Below, piece after piece: positions 20,084 to 30,452 of a stretch of 64,000 bases of DNA. Positions within the stretch are counted from its first letter, which is position 1, and each line of letters opens with the position of its first letter. The position numbers and the translations under genes were made by a program. The notes below the pieces were generated by a model. That model saw only the letters and a list, made by a program, of their open reading frames with translations. It was not told the DNA's origin and did no database searches. Source of the DNA: Enterobacter sp. JBIWA008 (GTDB lineage Bacteria > Pseudomonadota > Gammaproteobacteria > Enterobacterales > Enterobacteriaceae); NCBI RefSeq assembly GCF_019968765.1, contig NZ_CP074149.1, positions 4,588,001 through 4,652,000 on the forward strand, in the 5' to 3' direction.

Positions 20084-20116
20084 CCCTCACCCTAACCCTC
20101 TCCCACAGGGAGAGGG
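20084..20116. repeat. CCCTCACCC / CCCTCTCCC intergenic repeat
   Basis: A pair of direct pyrimidine blocks is followed by CCCTCTCCC-aca-GGGAGAGGG, a 9-bp stem. It lies between the convergent rarD and corA and may serve as a bidirectional terminator. A related copy occurs at 57351. Confidence 0.65.
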
Positions 20117-20130
20117 AATTCGCCTTGCTC

Positions 20131-21081
20131 TTACAGCCAGTTACGACGCTTAAAGTACAAGTACGGCGCCAGCCCGGCGAGGATCATAAAGATAATCGCC
20201 CCCGGGTAGCCAAAGCTCCACTTCAGCTCCGGCATAAACTCAAAGTTCATCCCGTAGCTGGATGCCACCAGCGTCGGCGGCAGGAACACTACGGACACCA
20301 CCGAGAAGATCTTGATGATGCGGTTCTGCTCGATGTTGATAAAGCCCATCGCCGCCTGCATCAGGAAGTTGACCTTCTGGAACAGGGATTCGTTGTGCGG
20401 CAGCAGGGATTCGATATCTCGTAAGATCTCACGCGCCTGCTCCAGCTGACCGCCCGGCAGACGCGCCTTGCGCACCAGGAAGTTCAGCGCGCGCTGGGTA
20501 TCCATCAGACACAAGCGCACCTTCCAGCCGATATCTTCCAGCTCCGCCAGCGTGGAGAGCGCTTCGTCGTATTCATCGCCCTGATGGCCTTCCATGATCA
20601 CGCGGCTCAGCTTTTCCAGATCGCTATAGATGTTTTCAATTTCGTCCGCCAGCTGTTCAATTTTGGTCTCGAACAGATCGAGCAGCAGCTCGTAAGCGTT
20701 ACCGTCCACCATTGCCTGGCTGCGGGCGCGCATGCGGTAGAGGCGGAATGCCGGCAGCTCACGCTCGCGCAGGGTAAACAGACGGCCGTCGCGAATGGTA
20801 AACGCCACGGTGGAGTTACCCGCGTGGTCTTCCGCATCTTCAAAGAAGAAGAAGGAGTGAATGTGCAGACCGTCTTCGTCTTCAAAAAAACGCGCGGATG
20901 CTTCGATGTCTTCCAGTTCCGGGCGGGTTGCCAGGCTTTGCCCCAGCTCAGATTGTACGCGAAGGCGCTCATCGTCGTCCGGCTCGACCAGATCCACCCA
21001 TACGGCATCAATGAGGGGCTGTGACTCTTCGGCTTCAAGCCGAGTCAGTCGGTTATTTTCGAGTTGAAATGCGCTCAACAT
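20131..21081 (-). CDS. corA: CorA, magnesium/cobalt/nickel transporter
   Basis: This 316-residue pentameric divalent cation channel has a large acidic cytosolic N-terminal domain and a long stalk helix. Two C-terminal membrane segments carry the selectivity motif YGMNF at about 280 and end in the basic RRNWL. I chose the ATG at 21081, which gives the E. coli length. A leader of about 350 bases between uvrD and corA carries a small ORF and a hairpin that may regulate expression. Confidence 0.97.
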   Translation of the reverse strand: MLSAFQLENNRLTRLEAEESQPLIDAVWVDLVEPDDDERLRVQSELGQSLATRPELEDIEASARFFEDEDGLHIHSFFFFEDAEDHAGNSTVAFTIRDGRLFTLRERELPAFRLYRMRARSQAMVDGNAYELLLDLFETKIEQLADEIENIYSDLEKLSRVIMEGHQGDEYDEALSTLAELEDIGWKVRLCLMDTQRALNFLVRKARLPGGQLEQAREILRDIESLLPHNESLFQKVNFLMQAAMGFINIEQNRIIKIFSVVSVVFLPPTLVASSYGMNFEFMPELKWSFGYPGAIIFMILAGLAPYLYFKRRNWL

Positions 21082-21201
21082 GACCGGGACTCCCAATGCA
21101 AAAAATATCGGACAGTTCGGTGGGCACACAGAAACAAATTGGGTTTCAGACCATTAAACAGCCTGACTCAGCGCGACGGGAATAATGCAGGTCGCTGACA
21201 A

Positions 21202-21237
21202 CCACTAAGGCCATCAGCAAGAGGAGATAGCCTTAGG
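21202..21237 (-). promoter_or_regulatory. Hairpin in the corA leader
   Basis: On the minus strand CCTAAGGC-T-ATC pairs with GAT-G-GCCTTAG-T-GG across a 12-base loop. The hairpin overlaps the stop codon of the candidate leader ORF, so a ribosome finishing it would melt the stem. Confidence 0.55.
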
Positions 21238-21289
21238 AGTTGTTCCTGGATGACAGGGAATTGAGCCAGTATCTACTGGGTGTGTCCAA
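21233..21289 (-). CDS. Candidate corA leader peptide, corL-like
   Basis: A TTG at 21289 with AAGAGGA eight bases upstream opens an 18-codon ORF reading MDTPSRYWLNSLSSRNNS and ending at TAA 21233. In Salmonella, corA is controlled by the leader ORF corL, whose translation decides Rho-dependent termination in the leader. I infer the same design from the placement, ribosome site and overlapping hairpin, and did not confirm the corL sequence. The rest of the 21082-21438 leader shows only an ACGCCA/TGGCGT inverted repeat near 21330. Confidence 0.5.
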   Translation of the reverse strand: MDTPSRYWLNSLSSRNNS

Positions 21290-21438
21290 GGCGAATGTCC
21301 TCTTAGCGTAATCGTGCGCGCATGTTACGCCAGCTATAACTGTGGCGTCAACACGCAACGGAACGCTGAAGGGCATTAATTGACCTTCAATGTATAAGGC
21401 TAGCAGATTATTACAAAATAATGATATTTTTCTGAATG

Positions 21439-23601
21439 TTAGACTGTTTCCAGCTTCGCATAGGCCGCCACCAGCCATTTGATCCCCTGCCCCTGGAACG
21501 CCACCTGCAGACGGCTGTGTTCACCGCTGCCTTCCAGATTCACAATGGTGCCTTCGCCAAACTTCGAATGGCGCACGCGCTGGCCCAGCTTGTAGCCGGT
21601 ATCGGTTTCCGCAATCGGCGAGCCCATGCGCTGATGGCTCACCGGACGGCTGATGCTCGCCCGCAGACGCACCTCCTCCACGCACTCTTCCGGCAGCTCG
21701 CCGATGAAGCGCGACGGACGGTGGTAGACCTCTTTACCGTACAGACGTCGGGTTTCGGCGTAGGTAAGCGTCAGCTTTTGCATCGCGCGCGTCACGCCCA
21801 CGTAGGCCAGACGACGTTCCTCTTCCAGACGGCCGCCTTCATCCAGCGACATCTGGCTCGGGAACATCCCCTCTTCCATCCCGACGATAAACACCTGCGG
21901 GAACTCCAGGCCTTTGGCGGAGTGCAGGGTCATCAGCTGAACCGCATCCTGCCAGGTGTCCGCCTGCCCTTCACCCGCTTCCAGCGCGGCGTGGGAGAGG
22001 AACGCCTGGAGCGGCATCAGGTCTTCGTCTTCTTCGTTGTAGCTGAACTGGCGCGTCGCCGTGACCAGCTCCTCTAAGTTCTCAATACGGGTCTGGCCCT
22101 TCTCGCCTTTCTCCTGCTCGTACATGGTTCTCAGGCCGGAGTCTTTAATCACCCGGTCGGTCTGCACGTGCAGCGGCATGTCGGCGGTTTCCTGCGCCAG
22201 GGCGTCAATCAGCTCAAGGAACCGCTGTAATGCGCTGGCGGCACGCCCGGCGAGGGCTTTTTCCTGCAGCAGCTCGCGGCACGCCTGCCACAGCGTCAGC
22301 TGGCGATCGCGCGAGGCCTGACGCACCACGTCCAGCGTGCGGTCGCCAATCCCGCGGGTCGGCGTATTAACCACGCGTTCAAACGCCGCGTCGTCGTTAC
22401 GGTTCGCAATGAGGCGCAGATACGACAGCGCATCTTTGATTTCCTGACGTTCGAAGAATCGCATACCGCCGTAAATGCGGTACGGCATGCTCACCTGCAG
22501 CAGCGCCTCTTCCAGCACGCGCGACTGGGCGTTGCTGCGGTAGAGAATGGCGCACTGCTCCAGCGCGCCGCCGTTGTCCTGCCAGGTTTTAATGCGGTTC
22601 ACCACGAAGCGGGCTTCGTCGAGCTCGTTGAAGGCGCAGTAAATGGAAATCGGTTCGCCGTCGACGCCGTCGGTCCACAGCTTTTTACCCAGACGCCCGT
22701 TGTTGTTCTCAATAAGGGCGTTGGCCGCGCTCAGGATGTTGCTGGTTGAGCGGTAGTTCTGCTCCAGACGGATGGTCTGTGCGCCAGGGAAATCGTTGAG
22801 GAAGCGCTGGATGTTCTCCACCTGCGCCCCGCGCCAGCCGTAGATAGACTGGTCATCATCGCCCACGATCATCACTTTGCCGGTATCACCGGCCAGCAGG
22901 CGGATCCACGCGTACTGAATGTTGTTGGTATCCTGGAATTCGTCCACCAGGATATTGGTGAAGCGTTCGCGGTAGTGCTGCAGGATGTGCGGCTTGTTGA
23001 GCCACAGCTCGTGGGCGCGCAGCAGCAGCTCGGCGAAATCCACCAGACCGGCGCGATCGCACGCTTCCTGATAGGCCTTGTAGACGTTCTGCCAGGTCTG
23101 CTCGACCGGGTTGCCGAAGCTCTGAATATGGTGCGGGCGCAGCCCCTCGTCCTTCTGGCCGTTGATGTACCACATCGCCTGACGCGGCGGCCACTGCTTC
23201 TCGTCGAGGTTCATCGCCTTGATCAGGCGCTTCAGCAAGCGGAGCTGGTCTTCGCTGTCGAGGATCTGGAAATCCTGCGGCAGATTGGCGTCCATATGGT
23301 GCGCGCGCAGCAGGCGGTGCGCCAGGCCGTGGAAGGTGCCAACCCACATGCCATCCTGGCTGGTGCCCATCAGCTGGGCGATACGGTGGCGCATCTCCGC
23401 CGCCGCCTTGTTGGTAAACGTCACCGCCATGATGGAGTACGGGGAGCAGTTCTCCACGCTCTGCAGCCAGGCGATACGGTGAACCAGCACGCGCGTCTTA
23501 CCACTGCCCGCCCCAGCCAGTACCAGCATGTTGGTGCGCGAGGCGGCAACCGCGTCACGCTGTTTGTCATTAAGGCTGTCGAGCAGGTAAGAAACGTCCA
23601 T
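21439..23601 (-). CDS. uvrD: UvrD, DNA helicase II
   Basis: This 720-residue superfamily 1A 3'-5' helicase/translocase acts in nucleotide excision repair, mismatch repair and RecA filament removal. The Walker [13 protein letters not shown] lies near 30-41, the Walker B DEFQDTNNIQYAW near 220, [13 protein letters not shown] follows, and VGVTRAMQKL is motif VI. The C-terminal Tudor-like domain is intact. I chose the ATG at 23601 (MDVSYLLDSLNDKQ), as in E. coli. A LexA box lies 48 bp upstream. Confidence 0.97.
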   Translation of the reverse strand: MDVSYLLDSLNDKQRDAVAASRTNMLVLAGAGSGKTRVLVHRIAWLQSVENCSPYSIMAVTFTNKAAAEMRHRIAQLMGTSQDGMWVGTFHGLAHRLLRAHHMDANLPQDFQILDSEDQLRLLKRLIKAMNLDEKQWPPRQAMWYINGQKDEGLRPHHIQSFGNPVEQTWQNVYKAYQEACDRAGLVDFAELLLRAHELWLNKPHILQHYRERFTNILVDEFQDTNNIQYAWIRLLAGDTGKVMIVGDDDQSIYGWRGAQVENIQRFLNDFPGAQTIRLEQNYRSTSNILSAANALIENNNGRLGKKLWTDGVDGEPISIYCAFNELDEARFVVNRIKTWQDNGGALEQCAILYRSNAQSRVLEEALLQVSMPYRIYGGMRFFERQEIKDALSYLRLIANRNDDAAFERVVNTPTRGIGDRTLDVVRQASRDRQLTLWQACRELLQEKALAGRAASALQRFLELIDALAQETADMPLHVQTDRVIKDSGLRTMYEQEKGEKGQTRIENLEELVTATRQFSYNEEDEDLMPLQAFLSHAALEAGEGQADTWQDAVQLMTLHSAKGLEFPQVFIVGMEEGMFPSQMSLDEGGRLEEERRLAYVGVTRAMQKLTLTYAETRRLYGKEVYHRPSRFIGELPEECVEEVRLRASISRPVSHQRMGSPIAETDTGYKLGQRVRHSKFGEGTIVNLEGSGEHSRLQVAFQGQGIKWLVAAYAKLETV

Positions 23602-23649
23602 TGGCACCGTCACGTCATGTCGGGCAGACGAATAGCATTCGCCAAAACC

Positions 23650-23665
23650 CTGTTAATTTATACAG
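23650..23665. promoter_or_regulatory. LexA box of uvrD
   Basis: CTGTTAATTTATACAG is a CTG-N10-CAG palindrome with an AT-rich core, placed just upstream of uvrD as in E. coli. It predicts SOS induction. Confidence 0.85.
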
Positions 23666-23677
23666 AACAATTGATGA

Positions 23678-24394
23678 TTATATCAGCGTCGTGAGGGATG
23701 CCAACCGCGAAATTTCCACGTGCGGCAGAAGACGGCTGTCCAGCGTGGTCATCAGGTCGGCGTTTTCCGGCTTGATCCAGCAGGCCTGCATGCCGCAGCG
23801 GATAGCCCCGGCCACGTCTGTGGTGAGGTCATCCCCCACGTGCAGAATGTTACCCAGCGGCAGGTTCAGCTTATCCGCCGCCAGATGGTACATATCGCCG
23901 AACGGCTTCGCGCGCCCGTGCGGGCCCGCGCGCAGCACGAATTTAAAGTAATCGCTGAGGCCAAAGAGCTCCGGCTGGGCATTGCCGTTGGTAATGGCCA
24001 CCAGCGGCCACTTTTCGGCAAGCTTCGCCAGCGTGTCGTGAGTCTCCTGCGGCACGTCGATACGGCTACGCCATTTGGCAAAGTTTTCCATTGCTGCTTC
24101 GGCCCCAATGGCCGCGTCCTGCACGCTCAGGCCCACGTTGAGCATCGCCTGCTCAACCGCACGACGACGCCATTCGGTCACGTCGTGGTAAATGTCCGGC
24201 TCGGTCTCACGCAGGGACTGACGCAGCTTCTGAAAATCCTTGTTCTGTATCGCTTTCAGTGCGGGATGATAGTTCTGCACAAACGCCAGCGACTCCTGCT
24301 CGGTACGCAGGATCACCTCGCGGTTGTCATATAGGGTGTCATCAAGGTCAAACGTCAGGGCTGAGATCTGACCAAGTGGGCGGTAAAAACGCAT
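23678..24394 (-). CDS. yigB: YigB, HAD-family FMN phosphatase
   Basis: This 238-residue HAD hydrolase has the nucleophile motif [10 protein letters not shown] at 15-24, AITNGN as motif II and HVGDDLTTD as the acidic motif. In E. coli it is the main 5-amino-6-(5-phospho-D-ribitylamino)uracil and FMN phosphatase. It is the last gene of the dapF-yigA-xerC-yigB string, and its start shares one base with the xerC stop codon. Confidence 0.95.
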   Translation of the reverse strand: MRFYRPLGQISALTFDLDDTLYDNREVILRTEQESLAFVQNYHPALKAIQNKDFQKLRQSLRETEPDIYHDVTEWRRRAVEQAMLNVGLSVQDAAIGAEAAMENFAKWRSRIDVPQETHDTLAKLAEKWPLVAITNGNAQPELFGLSDYFKFVLRAGPHGRAKPFGDMYHLAADKLNLPLGNILHVGDDLTTDVAGAIRCGMQACWIKPENADLMTTLDSRLLPHVEISRLASLTTLI

Positions 24395-25296
24395 TATTTC
24401 CCCCGTTTGGCGCGTGGGTGCGCCGCGTCATACACCGAGGCAAGGTGTTGGAAGTCTAAGTGGGTATAAATTTGAGTGGTCGACAGATTCGCGTGGCCAA
24501 GCAGTTCCTGCACGCCGCGAAGATCGCCGCTCGACTCAAGCATGTGTGTCGCAAAGGAGTGGCGCAGCTTGTGCGGGTGAACGTGGCTGTTCAGCCCCTG
24601 CTTAATGCCCCACTCCGCAAAGCGCTTCTGCACGTTACGCGCCGAGATCCGTTTGCCGAGCTTCGACAGGAACAGCGCATCCTCATCGGTGCCAAACAGC
24701 CCGCGCAGGTCAAGCCAGTGCTCAATCCAGGAGACCGCATTGCGGCCAATCGGCAGGCGGCGCTCTTTGCTGCCCTTACCCATCACCCACACTTCACCAG
24801 ACTCCAGATCGAGATGTTTGATATCAAGATTAACCAGCTCTGACAGACGCAGCCCGGCACCGTACATCACCTCCAGCATCGCGCGGTCGCGCACGGCGAG
24901 CGGATCGTTAAGGTCGATATCCAGCAGGCGATTTACGTCGTCGACGTCGATATTTTTAGGCAGATGGCGCGGCGCTTTCGGCGTGGCGATCCCCTTTGCC
25001 GGGTTGGCTTTTAAGCCCCCCTGACTGACCAGCCAGTCGAAGAAACTGCGCAGCGCTGAGAGCCTGAGCGCCAGGCTCGCCGGGCTGAGATTTTTTTTAC
25101 GGCTACGCACGACGAACCCGCGCACCGTCGCAGCATCACATTGTTGCCAGCTTTTCAGGCCGATTTCGTCGGCAATCTGCATGATGGCATCAAGCTGACG
25201 CTGGTAGTTGAGCAGGGTAATGGGGCTAAGCTGACGCTCCACGCCCAGATAGCGCAGAAAGCGCGAGACGTCAGTGGCGAGCAGTCCGTCCATCAT
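24394..25296 (-). CDS. xerC: XerC, tyrosine recombinase for dif
   Basis: This tyrosine recombinase of about 300 residues works with XerD at dif to resolve chromosome dimers. The SAM-like N-terminal domain is at about 1-105. The catalytic residues are visible: Arg in GAGLRLSEL, Lys in [18 protein letters not shown], the His in [15 protein letters not shown] and the Tyr in TQIYTH. The ATG at 25296 overlaps the yigA stop as ATGA. A second ATG follows directly, so the start is uncertain by one codon. Confidence 0.97.
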   Translation of the reverse strand: MMDGLLATDVSRFLRYLGVERQLSPITLLNYQRQLDAIMQIADEIGLKSWQQCDAATVRGFVVRSRKKNLSPASLALRLSALRSFFDWLVSQGGLKANPAKGIATPKAPRHLPKNIDVDDVNRLLDIDLNDPLAVRDRAMLEVMYGAGLRLSELVNLDIKHLDLESGEVWVMGKGSKERRLPIGRNAVSWIEHWLDLRGLFGTDEDALFLSKLGKRISARNVQKRFAEWGIKQGLNSHVHPHKLRHSFATHMLESSGDLRGVQELLGHANLSTTQIYTHLDFQHLASVYDAAHPRAKRGK

Positions 25297-26000
25297 ACGC
25301 GCTCAATCCAGCGCTCCAGCAGCTCGGGCAGCATCAGGGCGATCTCCTGCAGCAGGTGCGTTGCTTGCCCCTGCTCATAGTGATGCGCGTCGCGGCTGGT
25401 AAATAATATGACGCCCAGATCGCCATCGCGCCCCATCAGCGACATCGCCACCGAGCCAATCGCTTTGGCTTCCGGCAACACCACCAGCAGCTCTGGTCCG
25501 TTCAGCGGCCCCAGATAGTGGTGCTCATGGCCCAGACGTTGAATGCGCAGCGGTTCAAACGCCTGACGGCTGAGAGCCAGATGGGTAAAACCGGACGGCG
25601 CGCCAATGCGCCAGCGGTCAGGGAACAGACGAATCGTTGCGCCCGCCAGCCCCAGCTCGCGAGCCCAGCGGTGGAAGCGGCTGAGGAACTCGTCAAGGCT
25701 GTGCGCAGACGCCAGACGCGCCTGCAGGTGCAGCAGACGATAGAACAGGCTTTCGTTGGTGCTGGCCTGCTCCATCAGCAGCGTCATATTCTCTTCAAGC
25801 TGATTGATGTGGTTGCGCGAGCGCGCCATGTGCCATTCGACCAGCGACACGGTCCCGCGAACCGGATGCGGCACGCGCATCTCTTCGACGACGCGTGCAT
25901 TGCGAATAAAAAACTCAGGATTGCGCAGCAGATAATCAACAACAGCTCTGTCGTCCAGTTCCGTCACTGTTTCCTGCAGTTCTTCCCCTGGTTGTTTCAT
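25293..26000 (-). CDS. yigA: YigA, DUF484 protein
   Basis: This 235-residue DUF484 protein has a GAF-like fold in its C-terminal half and a helical N terminus. It is conserved in the dapF-yigA-xerC operon of gammaproteobacteria, but its function is unknown. The ATG overlaps the dapF stop (ATGA), and its own stop overlaps xerC, so the four genes from dapF to yigB form one translationally coupled string. Confidence 0.92.
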   Translation of the reverse strand: MKQPGEELQETVTELDDRAVVDYLLRNPEFFIRNARVVEEMRVPHPVRGTVSLVEWHMARSRNHINQLEENMTLLMEQASTNESLFYRLLHLQARLASAHSLDEFLSRFHRWARELGLAGATIRLFPDRWRIGAPSGFTHLALSRQAFEPLRIQRLGHEHHYLGPLNGPELLVVLPEAKAIGSVAMSLMGRDGDLGVILFTSRDAHHYEQGQATHLLQEIALMLPELLERWIERV

Positions 26001-26821
26001 AGATGGATAAACCCGTCATAGACATGTGCCGCCGGGCCAGTCATATACAGTGGATGACCCGGTCCTTTCCAGGCGATATCAAGCCGACCGCCCGGTAACT
26101 CCACGCGAACCTCTTCTGCCAGTAACCCCTGGGAGATGCCCACGGCCACCGCAGCACAGGCGCCGCTTCCGCAGGCCTGAGTCTCGCCCGCACCGCGCTC
26201 GTAAACCCGCAGGCGAATGTGCTCGCGCTTCACCACCTGCATAAAGCCGATGTTCGCGCGCTCCGGGAAACGTTCGTGGCTTTCCAGCACCGGGCCGAGC
26301 GTTTCGACCGCGGCGGTTTCCACATCATCAACCTGAATCACGCAGTGTGGATTACCCATTGAGACGACGCCGCACAATACTGTCTGCTCGGCCGCACGCA
26401 TAATATAGGTCTTTTCCGCTTTGTTTGCGCGAAACGGCACGACGGAGGGCTCGAAGTTAGGCTCGCCCATGTTCACGCGCACCAGCTCATCATCGGTAAC
26501 GCTGAGCACCATACGACCATTAGCCGTGCTGACGCGAATATCTCGCTTGTTGGTCAGCCCTTTCAGGCGGACAAAGCGGGCAAAGCAGCGCGCGCCGTTG
26601 CCGCACTGGTTAACTTCGCTGCCGTCCGCGTTGAAAATACGGTAGTGAAAATCGAGGTCGGGATCGTACGGTGGCTCGACCACCAGCAGCTGATCGAACC
26701 CCACCCCCAGATGCCGATCCGCCAGGCGACGGATCAGTTCCGGGGAGAAAAACACATTCTGCGTTACCGCGTCGACGACCATAAAATCGTTGCCAAGGCC
26801 ATGCATTTTAGAGAACTGCAT
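25997..26821 (-). CDS. dapF: Diaminopimelate epimerase
   Basis: This 274-residue PLP-independent racemase converts LL- to meso-diaminopimelate for lysine and peptidoglycan synthesis. The two catalytic Cys are in [13 protein letters not shown] (N-terminal lobe) and [15 protein letters not shown] (C-terminal lobe). I chose the ATG at 26821, which gives [13 protein letters not shown] and the E. coli length, although the frame extends four codons further. It follows lptM by 35 bp. Confidence 0.98.
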   Translation of the reverse strand: MQFSKMHGLGNDFMVVDAVTQNVFFSPELIRRLADRHLGVGFDQLLVVEPPYDPDLDFHYRIFNADGSEVNQCGNGARCFARFVRLKGLTNKRDIRVSTANGRMVLSVTDDELVRVNMGEPNFEPSVVPFRANKAEKTYIMRAAEQTVLCGVVSMGNPHCVIQVDDVETAAVETLGPVLESHERFPERANIGFMQVVKREHIRLRVYERGAGETQACGSGACAAVAVGISQGLLAEEVRVELPGGRLDIAWKGPGHPLYMTGPAAHVYDGFIHL

Positions 26822-26856
26822 CATTTGCTCCATTGCGCGGGTACAGAACGTTGTCG

Positions 26857-27060
26857 TCAGAGATTAACCTGGGTCGGGCCACCGTTATCGCCACGATCGT
26901 TAGTATTTGGCGTAGTAGACTCAATGCCGCTTTGCACGGGTTTTGTCGGCGGCGGCGCGGTTTTATCCGCAGGTGGGAAGTACAGCGGTCCCTTCAGTCC
27001 GCAGCCAGTCAGGCTGAACAGCGTGATGAGAACGGCAAGCGTTCGGAAAGCGTTTTTCAT
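26857..27060 (-). CDS. lptM: LptM (YifL) lipoprotein
   Basis: This 67-residue lipoprotein has a signal peptide ending in the lipobox LTGC (Cys20), then [10 protein letters not shown] and a Pro/Thr-rich tail. In E. coli, LptM binds the LptD/LptE translocon and helps LptD mature. The cysteine-proximal motif is the conserved active part. It is divergent from cyaY and precedes dapF on the same strand. Confidence 0.95.
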   Translation of the reverse strand: MKNAFRTLAVLITLFSLTGCGLKGPLYFPPADKTAPPPTKPVQSGIESTTPNTNDRGDNGGPTQVNL

Positions 27061-27195
27061 TATAAAGTTGCCCGTAAGTTCAAATCTGTTTCTATCATCG
27101 CAGGAGAAGACACAAAAGCAAGAGTTTGCCGCTTTCCTGCAACGGGAATTATTTAGGGTTATACTGCCGGCATCACGAAAAACAGGAACAAAACC

Positions 27196-27516
27196 ATGAA
27201 CGACAGTGAATTCCATCGCCTTGCCGACAACCTGTGGATGACCATCGAAGAGCGTATTGACGACTGGGACGGCGACAGCGATATCGATTGTGAAATCAAC
27301 GGCGGCATTCTGACCCTGAGCTTCGAAAATGGCAGCAAAATTATTATTAACCGCCAGGAGCCGCTTCACCAGGTGTGGCTGGCCGCTAAACAGGGCGGCT
27401 ATCATTTCGATCTGAAAGACGGGGAGTGGGTTTGCGACCGTAGCGGCGTACCGTTCTGGGATCTGCTGGAACAGGCGGCGACCGCGCAGGCGGGTGAGGC
27501 TGTGAGTTTCAGGTAG
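27196..27516 (+). CDS. cyaY: CyaY, frataxin-like iron-binding protein
   Basis: The 106-residue frataxin homologue has the acidic first helix ([19 protein letters not shown]) that binds iron, the beta-sheet core and the tryptophan-containing [13 protein letters not shown]. It modulates IscS during iron-sulfur cluster assembly in the cytosol. Length equals E. coli CyaY. It converges on cyaA, with a REP element between. Confidence 0.97.
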   Translation: MNDSEFHRLADNLWMTIEERIDDWDGDSDIDCEINGGILTLSFENGSKIIINRQEPLHQVWLAAKQGGYHFDLKDGEWVCDRSGVPFWDLLEQAATAQAGEAVSFR

Positions 27517-27523
27517 TTTTGTT

Positions 27524-27550
27524 GCCGGGTAAGCGTGAGCGCCACCCGGC
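27524..27550. repeat. REP-type palindromic element
   Basis: GCCGGGT and ACCCGGC arms between the convergent 3' ends of cyaY and cyaA. The core differs from the 6569 copy at a few bases. Confidence 0.75.
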
Positions 27551-27558
27551 GAAAAACT

Positions 27559-30102
27559 TCAGGAGAAATACTGCTGCAACAGCGGCGCGGTGTCCTGATT
27601 AGCAGGCGCGGCAGGCGTTACGGCCTGGGTGCGGAACGGGATCACCTGCGTACGCCCGTCGACGTTCACAATCTGATAGAACTGCGGCAGGTTAAAGTTG
27701 ATAAAGCTTGAGCCGTAGGTAAAGCGGTCATGCGAAGAGGAGTAGAAGCGGCTGACGTCGCGCACCAGCTCCTCTTTACTGCCTTCACAGTGGTGATACA
27801 CCTCGGCGCGGTTGGTCTCATCCAGAATATAGATGTTGAACCCGGCATCATCGCCCGACTCTTCAAAGAAGAACTGAATAATCCCTTCGCTGGCGAATCC
27901 GTCCACCACTTGCGGGAGCTTAACGTGGTTGGTTTCCACCTGCACCGACAGACCATGCAGCTTGTTGTGTGAGATCGCGCCGTAGAACTCGATGGCGTTT
28001 TCCAGCTTCTGTACCGACACGTTCAGGCGTTCGAAGAACAGGCCCCAGGTCTGGCCGGAGACGCGCAGCGCTTTAAAGCGTCCGGTCTCCTGACGGGTAC
28101 TGGAGAGACGCAGTTCGATACACTCAGAAACCAGCTGCTGCACGCGGGTACGAATTAAACCGCGCAGGTGCTGGCTGTAGCAGAACACCTCAACGCTATC
28201 CGGCGGTGCGGCATCCTGGTGCATCTTGCCGAGAATCGTTTTCAGCGCTTCGATCATCGCCTGCTCGCCGTTGAAATGCAGGGTACGCACTTCGTTCCAC
28301 GAGTTGCGGTACAGCAGATCGACGCTCCCCACCAGGCAGTTTTGCTGCTCGCCAAAGCTGAAGACGTCCAGCTTGCGGAAGTCAAAATGAACCACCTGAT
28401 TGCGGAAGGCCGCCGTCGGGTCGTATTCCAGGTTGACGATGATCGCCAGATGGCGAATTTCACACGGGCTGTAGAGCGCTTTCGGCGTTGGGGCAGGCAG
28501 ACGCAGCGGGAAGTGGTGCGACACATCCGCGACCATCTCCTGCAGCTTAGCGAGATCTACCACCTCGTTGCCTTTAATAAACAGGCGCGTACGCGAGGTC
28601 AGCAGGCCGTTGAACCAGGCCCAGGCCACCAGCTTGTTCAGGTAGCGGTTATATTCCAGCGGCTGATGGCTGATGATTGAATCCATGCTTGGCGCACGGT
28701 TATACAGATACCATCCGGTGCGGTTCGCGCGGCCCGGCGGCACGTAGATAAAGGTCAGGTTTGGTTCTGACAGGTCTGGCGAAATCTGCGGGTTAACCAG
28801 GGTGACTTTACCCGGCAGCGCTTCAAACGCGGCGTACAGCTTACGGGTCAACACCCCAATGTCCTGCGGGCTGGCGGAAACGCTGAGGTTGTTACGGCGC
28901 GCAAAGCGGATCAGGTTACGGTAGCTTTGCATCATCGCATCGAGCAGTTCGTTGTGCGCTTCACGCACCTGATCGATTTTCCAGTTGGCCCGGTTGTCGA
29001 GCATGGACAGACGCGCTTCGTCCCATCCCCACTCTTTCACTAACTGACTGACCACTTCACGACGCCAGCCCACGCAGGCGCGCTCGCGGCTCAATTTCTC
29101 ACAGACTTTGAGATAGAAACATCGACGCACCAGGTCAAGACGCGTGGTGTCATCAATGGCTTTCAGGTATTCGGTCACGCGCTCCAGCATCATGCAGTAG
29201 GCGTCCAGCCCGAAGGAGACAATTTCCCCGTCGTGCAAACGCTGCTTGATATCTTTCGCCAGCAGGCGAGGCGTGGGGTATTCCCAGGAGTACGCTTCGA
29301 GCAGCAGCGTTTTCAGCACCGCTTTATAAGGTGAGTCAATACTCTTATAGAGCTGCCAGAGGCTTGCGCCAAAGTACTCTTCGGCCGAAAGGGAGCTAAG
29401 GCCGCCCAGATCCAGCCATTCGTTTGGCGTCAGAACGCCCTGCGCATACAGCGACATGACGTAGTCGTCGTAATGCTCTTCTTCTTCGCAAGGGACCATA
29501 TTCCACAGAATACGCTTCCCGGCCAGACGCACAGCAGTACGGTAAAATTCATCCAGCAGTAAGATGTGCTGAGTCGAGCCGCAGTCCTCACCACCCAGAC
29601 TGCCGCTTTCGTTGTGGCGGAAACGGTTTTCATCAATCAGGAAGAAGCTTACTTCCACGCCGAGCGATGCCGCCCAGCTCTCCAGCAGGCTGCACTTGCG
29701 TTGCAGCAGCTGACGCTCATCGTTATCGAGCCAGGACTGATGACAGACCCAGATGTCCAGGTCCGAAGAACAGCTTTGCCCTACCGATGAGGTGCTCCCC
29801 ATAGAGTAAACGCCGGTAATCGGCAGTTCACCTTTCGGAGACTCCTGTGGCGGCATGCCGCGGTAGAGTTCCAGCTCGTTCAGGTAATGTTGTTGGGTTT
29901 CATCAGGCGTGAAAAGGCAAATGCCCTGGGGAACGTTACCGTCAAGGTAGCCAGGCATCAGCGGATGGTGATAGTGCAATAATGTCGGCAGCAGACTGTA
30001 TACCTGCTGGAAAGCAGGGCCCATAGCAGCAAGCGCGCGATCCACACGCAGTTGATTTATGGCATCCAGTCTCTGTTTCAGAGTCTCAATATAGAGGTAC
30101 AA
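27559..30102 (-). CDS. cyaA: Adenylate cyclase, class I
   Basis: This 847-residue class I adenylate cyclase makes cAMP for CRP. The N-terminal nucleotidyltransferase domain has [20 protein letters not shown] near 100-119 with the metal-binding Asp pair. The C-terminal half is the regulatory part that responds to EIIA-Glc. The start is TTG at 30102, followed by [15 protein letters not shown], as in E. coli, where the TTG limits synthesis. A CRP site lies upstream. Confidence 0.97.
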   Translation of the reverse strand: MYLYIETLKQRLDAINQLRVDRALAAMGPAFQQVYSLLPTLLHYHHPLMPGYLDGNVPQGICLFTPDETQQHYLNELELYRGMPPQESPKGELPITGVYSMGSTSSVGQSCSSDLDIWVCHQSWLDNDERQLLQRKCSLLESWAASLGVEVSFFLIDENRFRHNESGSLGGEDCGSTQHILLLDEFYRTAVRLAGKRILWNMVPCEEEEHYDDYVMSLYAQGVLTPNEWLDLGGLSSLSAEEYFGASLWQLYKSIDSPYKAVLKTLLLEAYSWEYPTPRLLAKDIKQRLHDGEIVSFGLDAYCMMLERVTEYLKAIDDTTRLDLVRRCFYLKVCEKLSRERACVGWRREVVSQLVKEWGWDEARLSMLDNRANWKIDQVREAHNELLDAMMQSYRNLIRFARRNNLSVSASPQDIGVLTRKLYAAFEALPGKVTLVNPQISPDLSEPNLTFIYVPPGRANRTGWYLYNRAPSMDSIISHQPLEYNRYLNKLVAWAWFNGLLTSRTRLFIKGNEVVDLAKLQEMVADVSHHFPLRLPAPTPKALYSPCEIRHLAIIVNLEYDPTAAFRNQVVHFDFRKLDVFSFGEQQNCLVGSVDLLYRNSWNEVRTLHFNGEQAMIEALKTILGKMHQDAAPPDSVEVFCYSQHLRGLIRTRVQQLVSECIELRLSSTRQETGRFKALRVSGQTWGLFFERLNVSVQKLENAIEFYGAISHNKLHGLSVQVETNHVKLPQVVDGFASEGIIQFFFEESGDDAGFNIYILDETNRAEVYHHCEGSKEELVRDVSRFYSSSHDRFTYGSSFINFNLPQFYQIVNVDGRTQVIPFRTQAVTPAAPANQDTAPLLQQYFS

Positions 30103-30243
30103 GACGTATCGCCTGATGTTTCCGGGTGTCGCAATCTATTCAAAACACGAATATCAGCGGACCCGCAGTATTTCAAAAAGATAACCGTTACCCTTTTTCG
30201 CCCTTATCATTTTTGGTGGTACCGACGAAAAAATGGTCTAAAA

Positions 30244-30259
30244 CGTGATCAATTTAACA
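30244..30259. promoter_or_regulatory. CRP site upstream of cyaA
   Basis: CGTGA-N6-TAACA, read on the minus strand as TGTTA-N6-TCACG, lies in the same context as the CRP site of the main E. coli cyaA promoter, where it gives feedback repression. The 350-bp cyaA-hemC gap also has a plausible hemC promoter, TTGACC-N16-TACATA at 30269-30296. The rest shows nothing I can assign. Confidence 0.7.
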
Positions 30260-30452
30260 CCTTGCCGATTGACCGTAAAGAAAGATGCACTACATACAAG
30301 TGTAGCACCGTTCTGTACGTGTAAATTCCTGAATACGGCTATGGCTGACGAATACGCCGCCTTCTCCCTCTCACGCTTCATCAACCGTAAAACTGCCATC
30401 CCAGAGTCAACAATGTTAGGATGGTTAGCGATTAATAATGACGGTAACAAGC

